In this document: positions 12,401 to 21,610 of the stretch, in pieces | Position numbering within the stretch: the stretch's first letter is position 1 | How the letters are laid out: every line of letters begins with the position of its first letter | Source: Perkinsus olseni | Taxonomy: Eukaryota > Perkinsozoa > Perkinsida > Perkinsidae | Direction: 5' to 3' | Assembly: GCA_013115135.1 (NCBI GenBank) | Contig: JABANP010000356.1 | Location: 1-54,881 of the forward strand | DNA length: 54,881 nt | Notes under the pieces: generated by a model | The model's database searches: none | Seen by the model: only the letters and a program-made list of their open reading frames with translations | Told to the model about the DNA's origin: nothing | Position numbers and translations under genes: made by a program

Positions 12401-15400
12401 TCCCATAGAAATATACAGTGTCGAATTCGACTCCGTGAGCTCGGGAGTTGTTCTTCGGCAGTTTGTCTGTGCAAGTATTAATATTCAGGCATACGTCACT
12501 GAGGAGGAGATGCTCCGGGAGTACGATGGCTATGACGAGCACAGCATTGCGGAGATGCCGCTGAGGGAGGTCGGATCATCATCCTGGCCCCGCCTCGTAG
12601 AGAGCGTAGAGAAAGCCAGGGCGAAGTCGGCTAGAGCGGCGCAGGTGAGTCGAAAGCTATCAGATCATACTACTAGGCATGAGTCAAGCTTCGACTGGCT
12701 CTCGCCTCGACGGTGGCTTTTCTTGTAGAGGCTCGAGGTGGAAGGGTCTGCTGATGAGGAGACGGCGGAGGGCGAGAACACCATATTCGAGCCCGAAGAG
12801 GACGATGACCTCCCCGAACAGCGCGAAGAGGACTACCCTAACCGCGTCCCTCCGAGTGAACGCCTATCCATCATTCTTCTGGGGCCACCCAAAACTGGGA
12901 AGACTACGGTTGCTCGTGCGCTAGAAGTCGGAGCACTTGAGGAAGCGCCTGACAGTGGATGAGTGCATCGAGTGGATCATCAGCAACCCGAAGAACCTTC
13001 GAGACGACTATGTCGCGGAGAAGCTTGTCCGAAAAGTCCGCGACGCGATCAGCAAGTGCGAGTCAGAATCGCCTGAAGAGGTGCCCGACCTTGTGAAGGA
13101 GGACGTCGTTGCAGCTATAAGGTACCGTCTTGATTTGCCGGACTGCAACGCGGGGGTTGTGTGGGACGATTGCTCCAAAGCTTCCAAGTACGTGGCCGAG
13201 GACTCAATCGAGTGCATCTCGGAGGCTCTTCCCAAGGAGGAGAGTCTGAAGTTTATCCTCCTTGGTGTTCGAGGGCGGGTCTGATGAGGGCTGGAGCCCG
13301 GAGACCGCCCTGGCCGCATACTATAGTAGACTTGAGGAGGTCCTCAGTCAAGAACTGCAGGAGGTCACTGAGAGCCTAGCCGAGTCGGAGCGCCAGGAGC
13401 AGTCGGAGGCGGGAGAACCAGGGACTGATGATAGTGGAGTGGCCCCGAACGACGTGGAGCAGCTTGCCAGAGCTGAGCTGTCTGTAAAGATTGCCCGCAG
13501 AAAGGGGGAGCTGGAAGGCCTTCTGCAGTGGTTTGAGGATGAGAAACCGGCCACGAGGGCGGGCCAGTATGTCGAGGAGCTGTCTGCACTAGTCCGTAAA
13601 ATACGTGGAGACCCGGTCGATGGAGATGATGGCAACCATGGGGACGACGTTGTTGAAAGCGACGACGTGAATGAAGACCCTGTGGGCGAGGACGCTACGG
13701 TCGTCGCTGAGGCGCAGGGCTTCGATACGGATTCGGTGACGCTGCGATCGACCACCTGGCTTGAAGTTCTGCTGGCAGCGGAGCAACCCGATACGAGGAA
13801 GGTTACCGAGCAGGTTTTGGCATCTGTCGCTCAGCCCGCATTCCCTACCTATAGCCGACTACCCCACCCAAGAACCTTGCAGTTGGTACGGAAGCCGATG
13901 ACGCGCGAACCTCGAGCGCCGTCTGGGCTTTTCGTGCTACTGACTCCTGTCGAGAATGACGAGGGTGCGGAGGAATTCGTCGAGCAAACCCGATGGGTTA
14001 TACCCGCCAGATCGGAGCAGCGCATTGCTGTACAGTTCTATGCGACGAAGGCGGGCACCTTCTCTGAGCAGCTTCGGTTCGAGATCGTATCCAGCGGCCT
14101 CTCACCGGTGCAGACGTTTGTGGATGTATCGGGCACTGCGGGCTTCCCCAAGATCAACAACGACCCTCGCAATGTCTTCATGAGGAGAATAAAGAACCGT
14201 CCTCGAGGCGGCTACCCTAGGAAGCAGTTTATCGTCTCCCAAAGCGTGTTTGACTTTGGCCCACTTCTGGCCGGCCGAACCACCGAGATGAGGGACGCCC
14301 TACTCGCACTAGCAGAGGACGATCAAGAACGTCTGGCGGGCGAGCGCTTGTTGCGTCAGCATGCCGAAACACTCCGGATCACGAACAACTCCCTGTTCCG
14401 TGCCGAGGTTCGGTGCGTTATGGCTTCCTCGATGAGTGCAGGACCGGGTCAGCCCACTGAGACGCCCGACGACTCGGAAGACTTCCCGTCGCTCTCACTC
14501 GATGACTGCCCGTTCGTCGTTGACCCGTCGCAATTCACCCTAGATCAGGATGAGACCGTGGACTTGCAGCTGTGGTGCTTCCCTCAGCGAGAAGGGCAAT
14601 TCCGTGATACACTAGCCGTTCTGGTGAAAGACAACCCGGAGGTGTTCAAGTGGGGGTCGAGGCTATCGGAGCGGTTCCTAAGGCGGATCTCGACACCGAC
14701 GTTGTTGACTTCGGAAGCCTCATGGTGAGGCAGCGAGACACTCGCACAATTCACATTCAGAACGCAGCGGCCGCGCCAGTCGAGTGGGAGCTGCTCGCGG
14801 CGAACGTTGATCAGACTGAGGAATCTGAGCCCGTTCCCCCGCAGGGAAATCCTCATCGAGCCCATGGGTGGTAGACTGGGTATTGGGGAGTCTTGTGACA
14901 TCAATGTCACCTTTTATTCCGGAGGACCCTGTGTCACACGACTTTGTGATGAATATGCTGGTACGGGATTGCGAGGGACTTGGCCGCTTTGCGCCGGAAC
15001 CGAGACCAGTCCACTTCAAAGCACAAAGTTTCAAGGTCCAGGTCTCAGTAGCCATCCCGGGCGACGACGAGGCTCCTTCGAACGTCATAGACTTTGGCGA
15101 CATTCGAGTCGGTCAGGTGGCTGAGAGGTCCTTCGAGCTCACCAATGACGGTGAGCATGCTGTGGACTATTCTCTCGTAGTGAGAGGCAAGAAGATGCGG
15201 AAACTGCTGTCGGTGGACCCTGCGAGATCCACGCTTGAACCCGGGCAACGTCAGACGGTTAAGGCAGCTCTAGTCTGCCCGAAAGCCATGTCGATCGTGA
15301 AGAGCCCGGAGATTTTCATGAAACTTGTAGAGAGTCGAACGCAGGAGGAGGTGAAGCCTGAGATGCCTCCCTTCAGGATAACCGCGAATGCCCAGTTCAA

Positions 15401-18400
15401 TCGTGTGACGATCAGTCCGTCAGCGGAGATTGATTTCGGACCTCTCATGGCGAGCGAGACCGCTAGTGAGACCATTAAAGTCACCAACGACGGGGTCTTC
15501 GAAATACCGTGGTCGCTCTTCGACTTGAGCAAGCCGGTGGAAACCCCCAGAAACGAGACTCCCGAGGCGCAATCAACGTTGTCAGTTGGCCCCTTCAATG
15601 TGGCACCTGCGAGCGGGACTTTGCCGCCCGGGGAGACAACAGAAGTGACGATTGCGTTCGATGCTCTCGAAGAGAACAGCCATTCGTCTAAACTCGGCCT
15701 GCTGGTTGAGGGGAACGGAGTCTGGAGAGCCTCTCCAGATCAGACTGTCGGGCGAGAGCTACATTCCGGGGATAGATACCGAAAATATGCACCTACTGTT
15801 CGAGGAACAGTTCACCAGTAAAGACGAGAGAAGACGCCGAGGCGATAGTCGGGTCCGCTGATCTCCGCGTGTATTGCGAGGACGAGAAGCTCTTCAGCTA
15901 CGGGCCAATCGTGACAACTCGATCAGTGACGGAACGCTTCAGATTGTCCAATCCGACGGGCATCACCGTCGAAGTCGAATGCAAGCTCGAGGACGTGGAT
16001 AAAGACACTCCGTTCACTCTGTCACCGCCACAGCTGAGTATCCCTCCCTTCGAGTACCGGTATGTGACTATGACCTTCAGTCCTCAGGAGGTTGGAACTT
16101 TCGACGGGCGATTCTCTGCGGTAGTTCCGAAGGGAACTGACCCCTCTACGAACAGCCTGTCCTTCAACGTCAAGGGTGAGGGTGTGGTGCCCTCACTGGA
16201 ACTGAAAGCTCCAGCTTTCACCAGCATTGACGCGGGTACTCTTGGCTTTGGTTTTGGTGAGTTGCCGATCGGAGCGTCACGGGAAGTGTCCCTTGCCCTC
16301 ACCAACGAGCATCGCATAGATGCCACATACAGGCTTGAACGCAGCGGATCTGGCATGAGGTCCTTCTCCGTCACGGGACCAGTGAATGGCACGTTGAAGC
16401 CGGGAGAGACACGGCACATCAGAGTGAGCTACGTCCCTGTGGCAGCGTCCGACGGCGATGAGTTTGTGCTGAAACTTGTCACCGTACACAACGAGAATGA
16501 GAGTCGCTTGCTGAAGTTGAACGGTCGCGGTGTGACGCTGCCAGCAGAGTGGGTGCTCCCTCGAGGCACAGGAGAGATCGGATGGGGCATACAATCCCTC
16601 ACGACCTCCTCGATATTGGAGACATCCCTATCGGGTCTGAGAAGCAGCTCACGCTCGGGCTGAGGAATGTGTCTGGTTTCACTCAGAGGTTCGAGATGGT
16701 GGAAATAGCGGACCCTCAGCTGCGCGGTTGCATCGACATCGTGCCCTCGGCCGCACACGTACCGGCGGGAGAGACTAAGACGCTCAGGCTACGGATGAGA
16801 CCAACGGACAAGATGATCCTGGAGAAGGCCACCCTGCTCTTCAGGTTGGCCGCTATCGACGTGGAGCGTCGGGGTGTGCCGTGGGATAACTTGCAGCAAG
16901 CTCGGGCCTCTGCCAGCGATGATGCAGCTACCCGGCCTGAACCTCCCTACGCCGCTCTGAGCGACGCCGCGGTCGAGCTGCCACTGAAGCTGTCGGCCAG
17001 GTCCGATTCGATAAGTTACGTGTGCAGCCAGGAAAAGAGAGTTGTCTTCTCTACCACTGTTCTCTACCACGCGAGACAACACATCTTCGTGCTGGAAAAT
17101 GCCTCGGAGATTTCCTTCGATTACTCCTGGAGGCTCGTGAATGCGGCCAGCCGCTCGGCAGCTCATCGTGCGTTCACGGTTAAGCCTCAGTCAGGGACAC
17201 TGCAGGCTCGAACGAAGCTCGATGTTGCCCTTCGATTCAGCCCAACGGAAGTATGTGACTTCTCTACTGTCCGATTGGAGCTCATGCTGCCGCAGAAGGA
17301 TGAAGCAACACCTGCCATGTTCCTTGCGCTCGACGCCTCGGCCACGTGCCCGGTGTGCCACTTCGAGATTCTCGACTGTCCCACCCTGCCCGGGCGTGAT
17401 GATGTCAGAATCATCGAGTTCGAATCGCTCGGCACAGGCGTCCGAAACCGCAGACGCTTCAGCGTACTCAACACGACTAAGGAGAGGTATCGCTTCTTCT
17501 GGGTCGATCACCGCCAAGCTCTGCCCGACGGCTGCGCTACTGATGATGCTGCCGGTGGTGCTGGAGGGGAAGCCACAGCGATGGGCGGCAGCCTACAACC
17601 TTTCGGTTGCGTAACGCGTGATGGCGAAATCGCCAGCGGGAAGAAGTACGAGATGGAACTCCTCTACACTCCGATGAGCTACGGCCGTCACGAAAGCTTT
17701 TGGACGTTCCGTGTACCATCACAGAACCTGGTGGTACCCTTCCAGTTCAAAGGAGTGGTTCGAGAGCCCAGAGTTGATGTCGACTCGCCCAGTCTCAACT
17801 TCGGCAAAGTACGCCTGGGGACGCTAACTCTGATGCGGCGAATTGCCGCTTGCCATCATTCAACCGGACTTTCGTCGCTCTCAGGTTCTCGTAAACTATG
17901 AGACTCGGCGCACAGTGAACCTCGTGAACCGAGAGCATTTACCATTCCAGTTCGTGATAGACTCAGCGAGCTGGTTTGATAGTGCACTCTCAATATCACC
18001 TATGAAAGGTACGTGTCTCCTCAGTTGCCATGCATGCAGCCTCTGTGCTATCAATCACACGCTTCCGGAAGAGGCCTTGTGCAGGTGTCGTCAGCCCCGG
18101 CGGCAAGTTGGCCATCACAGTCACGTTCAAGCCTTCGGAGGAGAAGCTCTACAACTTCAACATTATCGCCAATGTCAAAAGGAAAGTAAGCTAGTCAACC
18201 TCTTTTCGCTGTTCTTACACAGTCGCATCAGGCGGAGCCCGTCGTGCTGAACGTCAAAGGGAGCGCTTACAAAATCAAATCAACGATGACGTTGCTTGCT
18301 GCCCCTGACGCTGAGTCCGGGCAGGAGCTCTACTCGAAAGTCCCCGCAAACCATGACTTTGGATCGCTGCAGGTGGGAAGGCCAAGTTATCCCCATCCTT

Positions 18401-19760
18401 TCTTCTAGTGATGCGATCTAGGTTATGGAAAAAAGGTCAGCATACCTCTCCTTGAGGAATCAGTCTAGTTTTGAACTAGAGTACCTCATACAGCTCCGGA
18501 CTGCCACCCGGCACGGCATGATGCAGGTGAGTGCCAGTCTTGTCCTTGTCTAGCTCTGAGCGTGCTCCTGTCTTTGATACAGGTACCTAGCAACCCTCGA
18601 ATGGGTCTAGTCCCGCCTTACGTACGAGTGTCGCCAACGCATGGCTCGGCTGCTGTTGATGAGCCGACGCTCATCGAAGTTGAGTACTCCCCTCCCGATA
18701 CCCACATCCTGCAGGGAACTACGCTGAAGGTGGTGACCGCGAGTGGGTATTTGGCTCAGCCAGCGAGTTATTTCAGGTCCTCGTCGGAGGCAGTGGCCCC
18801 GGCCAGAATGTATATACTATCGACCTCTCTGGCAGCTCCAGGAGGCCGGCTGTCGATTTCTCATTCACTGAGAAAGACTTCGGTCCCACTTTCATGCTCC
18901 AGTCAGAAACCTCGTCGGACGTGCCTGGTACGTCGGACCATCTCGGCAGGTTTATCCCACATCAGAGTATTCTCCTTCAGAACGGCCGACCAGCGGTTAC
19001 TTTGGCAGTCGGGCTGATCTCGTCATAACCAACAGAGATGCCACGATCTGTGGCGTAACAGCAGCAAAGCTCGAAGATGTCGAGGAATTCATTATTGACC
19101 TGCCCGAGGATCTGGAAATTGCTGTCGGAGAATCGTTCACAATGCCAATCATATTTGCCCCTCGAGAGCTCAGCGTTTACACGGAGACGCTTGAGTTGAC
19201 TTTGAACGGCTGTACGAAGATGAACCTCCGACTGAAGGGTATGGCTGTTCCTGTCGGTGGTGCGCAGCACTGGACTCCTGCTCAGGTCGAGGCGTCCCAC
19301 TTTACCTGGAAACGGAGTCGCCCGAAATGCAAGTTGTGGATTTTGGACATGTGTCCTCCGAAAAAGGCCAGACCGTGGTTAAAGACGTTGTGCTGGTCAA
19401 CCGTTCCGCCGCAAGCGTCACATTTACTTTAGCAGATCTCAACGTAAGCTGTCGCAGACTTGTCATTAGTCGCCGCCGTAATCGTCATTCTGTCAGGATA
19501 TTCTCCGCGACAACTGTGTGTCTTGGCAACCAACAGGCCCCGTCGTACTCAAGCGGCGAGAGAAGATGCAGATTCGGATATCCTTCTGTCCTGGATCACG
19601 GCTCCGACCTTTCTTATTGCCCTTATATGCGAAGCTGACTGGTCCATTCCCCGAGGAAGACTTTTCAGTGCGTGTCCTCAACGTCAAGGCAGCCGCTTAC
19701 TCCTCGACGCCGGGACCAGCGAGAGGTGAGCAATTGGCCATAGCTGTCTACAAGTCTTAG
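3420..19760 (+). CDS. HYDIN: HYDIN (hydrocephalus-inducing protein homologue), multi-exon, C-terminus apparently short
   Basis: HYDIN is a giant protein of the axonemal central pair (C2 projection), built from ASH/MSP-like Ig folds and needed for flagellar beating. The translated exons follow the order of animal HYDIN as I remember it. Markers are VVTEREVFVVPI (near 4.0 kb), RNIGDVAAQYAV (4.17 kb), ITNNSDVIVEFSW (4.8 kb), NEDPLYFYDEVFSIDP (5.3 kb), FVFEPSSGEIPVGES (6.1 kb), HPQKDSLEAIGEVVFPNLSF (8.83 kb), FDIEPITGTIPAQT (9.18 kb) and VIDFGDIRVGQ (15.09 kb). An adenylate-kinase-like insert lies at 12.85-13.35 kb (Walker A GPPKTGKT), the place where HYDIN carries its ADK-like domain. Introns are mostly 25-60 nt GT-AG, with one GC-AG near 9084. 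The ATG at 3420 is chosen because its frame leads into the first conserved block; an upstream exon is possible. About ten one-base frame corrections are needed (see findings). The last exon matches a segment well before the end of animal HYDIN. Confidence 0.92.
11190..12141 (+). other. Largest HYDIN intron (about 0.95 kb)
   Basis: The upstream exon ends with a GMLEPGQDSTVE-type ASH strand at a GTACAG donor. The downstream exon starts VSFTPNAAGAF after a TTATTCAG acceptor. Joined, the two complete one ASH domain. Every other clear intron in this gene is far shorter. The intron contains an antisense open frame listed separately. Confidence 0.7.
11447..11956 (-). CDS. Antisense open frame nested in a HYDIN intron; product unrecognised
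   Basis: The frame stays open for about 170 codons on the strand opposite HYDIN. The first in-frame ATG is near 11854, but the frame runs upstream to about 11956, so an earlier exon joined through an AG acceptor is possible. The product is low-complexity and hydrophilic: a Ser/Pro-rich start (IPSSSSTVYRSVFDDRTLSM), an Ala run followed by a basic patch (SAKRKRRRSARLQSRR), then a Pro/Gln-rich part and an acidic end. The basic patch resembles a nuclear localisation signal. No domain is recognisable. It could be a real nested gene, an exon of an unseen gene, or a chance frame in GC-rich intron DNA. Confidence 0.3.
   Translation of the reverse strand, partial: GNTIEPLASPGRIDSSCSSFLGNIPSSSSTVYRSVFDDRTLSMPIGPSHPLDKFLPSSQGSPDNSPSDAEVDLTRYQRAQAAAASAKRKRRRSARLQSRRNAGSEPAQATVHIHHYNTRLQPKPQPQGQDWHEAKAKLEVSQPSDAPLGNALEEGEGKRCPSTRSEETH
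12853..13300 (+). other. Adenylate-kinase-like P-loop segment inside HYDIN
   Basis: This is part of HYDIN, not a separate gene. It reads RLSIILLGPPKTGKTTVARA and, after a one-base frame correction near 12941, continues as KRLTVDECIEWI. From the GK of the P-loop to the aspartate of the second motif the spacing is 21 residues, the same as I count in animal HYDIN. Farther on, GVVWDD resembles the GVVFDG motif of the ADK-like domain. The Walker A signature is complete, so nucleotide binding is possible; catalysis is not shown. Confidence 0.75.
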
Positions 19761-20031
19761 AGCGTTGCTTAAGGTTGACTCGCAGCAGACTAGGAGGTCT
19801 TACAGAGAACACCATGTGTCGCTCTGGCGTCATCTTCCCACGGCATGCGAGTGACTGCTGTGAATAACATGGCTTGACGTCTAATGATAGTGTGTTGCGT
19901 AGGTCAGTCTTACCCCGTAGCTAGCCTCAAAGCAATCTCGTTTTTGACCACGCAACGCTCGGTAAAGCCCTGTACTCGAGGATCTCTCCATCTCACATCC
20001 ATTACACATCCTGACATCACGTAGAAAACTG
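19761..20031 (+). other. HYDIN 3' flank with possible eroded HYDIN-like coding remnants
   Basis: No clean open frame continues after the HYDIN stop. One frame near 19800-19870 reads HGMRVTAVNNMA, which resembles the strand of an ASH domain where arginine-valine-threonine precedes an Asn turn. That would be the next part of HYDIN, but the match is short and followed by a stop. The 857-bp repeat begins immediately after this stretch. Confidence 0.3.
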
Positions 20032-20888
20032 GTTTGACCGATGGTTTATTCGGAAAATCTAGCGCTACTGACAATGAACTAGCGCTAGTGTCCCCCTAGG
20101 GAGAATGCCTTTTACGTAGATGATGCTCGGAGATACAGCACGAATTGTTCGTTGATGGTCGCGTCACGGTAAGGGGATCACTTCGGTACAGTCACCGGAC
20201 CGGTGATCTCCGAGAAGCTAGATATGGATATTCCCTATTCGAGCCGACTTCCGTCATGACTGTACCCCACGCTAATAACGCCGCCAGGGGGAATGACTGA
20301 GTCAAGACAGCTATCAAACGCGTGCGAGCAGCGTCGGACTTGCAAAAGTTGCTCCCACACGGAATGAGATGGATTCAGGAAATTCGGGTTTGTTTGCGCG
20401 TTCGTAGGCGGGCAGGGGCAAGTTTTCATCACGCGGCGACTCCTAGCTCGGGAGTCTTGGCTGAATATGTTCGGCTTGAGCTATAACGACTCACCTTCTG
20501 TAGAGGTTTCTGGCGAGCACTTTCTGCGCGCATCGAGTTGCTATGATTTGGTAGTCACTGATCACGACAAGCAAGTAGAACCGAAAGTTATAATGGAAGG
20601 AGAATATCCTACGGGTTCGTGAAGAGCTCTCCATCGTCGGCCGTGCTGACCCGCCAAGAACAACTCATCCAAACTCAGAACGTTTTACGCAGAATCGTAG
20701 AGGCACTCGGGAAGAAAACCATCGGAACCAAAAGAAAAGACGGAAAAGGGTAGAAGTCGCTTCGAAAAAGGTAGAACAGATCAAGTGGTAGTCGATTATA
20801 GGAGATGGCTCTTCTCGAGGTGTCTGAACTTGCGGTACACGGCAACACCGACGCTGATGATTGCCAGGAGGCAAACAACGGCCAACCA
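20032..20888. repeat. 857-bp direct repeat, copy 1
   Basis: Nearly identical to 24091-24946, in the same orientation and 4,059 bp apart. The first ~700 bp show no difference I could find. The few mismatches and a one-base indel cluster near the right end (around 20730-20860). It starts with TTTGACCGATGGTTTATTCG and ends within a copy of the transmembrane exon of the downstream lectin gene. It lacks TG...CA ends and target-site duplications, so it looks like a segmental duplication rather than a mobile element. Confidence 0.9.
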
Positions 20889-20902
20889 GTGGGGCACAAA
20901 CT
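20796..20902 (-). pseudogene. Relic of the L-type lectin last exon (transmembrane tail)
   Basis: Within repeat copy 1 the minus strand encodes the same tail as the functional lectin gene at 24854: WLAVVCLLAIISVGVAVY, then the basic tail ending in KSHLL and a stop. Upstream of the membrane segment the sequence diverges at once from the lectin and meets a stop, so no coiled coil or lectin domain is attached. It is most simply a fragment carried along by the duplication. Use as the 3' end of another transcript cannot be excluded. Confidence 0.7.
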
Positions 20903-21610
20903 CCTTCCCTGCAAGCCCACTCCGAGATGGCTCCTCTCGAACCTAAGTGATCACTGTATTCCAAAAGGTCCCTACTCGAGCATACCTTGTTTTTCCAGGC
21001 TGTGTGTATTCACACCGCGCTACCAAGTAGTGTATTTTGATTTGGTTGGCTTGATCTCGACGACTGAGGCTTGGTAGGAAAAATAATAATTCAGAACTCA
21101 AGACTTCACCGAGACTTCAGAACACGTTTTGAAATTTTCAACGTACAATCACCGGAAAATACAGCAGGAAACCGCATCACGCGCTCAACACACACTCAGT
21201 TCCGGAAATGTAATCATATTTCCGACAGCGAGTGACCAAAAATAAAAACCATAACATGAGAGTTCTTGGTCAGAACAGTTACAAATGATGTGAGCAATCT
21301 TCACTCAAGTCTGAAATACCAGCAACAGAGAGAAATAGCGTATTCTCTGCATCATCACAACTCGTGACTTAGCGGAGTAAGTGCAACCCCACTGCTGTGG
21401 GACACTTAACTCACCCGAGAAGAGAAAAAACAACCAATATCTACGGAGAGGATAGCAGATGTTTATCGTAGCTCTAAAAATGACGTCAGATGTCGGACAG
21501 CTCAATGGTTACAAATGAAAGTAGTATTCAAGTTAGATAGATACACGTGGACAGTCCTGATACATGACGGTATATCAGAATCGGCCTGCCATAATAGTCA
21601 CCTATCCCGA
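20889..21610. other. Non-coding interval between repeat copy 1 and the mucin-like gene
   Basis: AT-richer than its surroundings, with no open frame of interest. It lies at the 3' side of the minus-strand gene that ends at 21611 and may contain its 3' UTR. I see no RNA gene or repeat in it. Confidence 0.5.
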
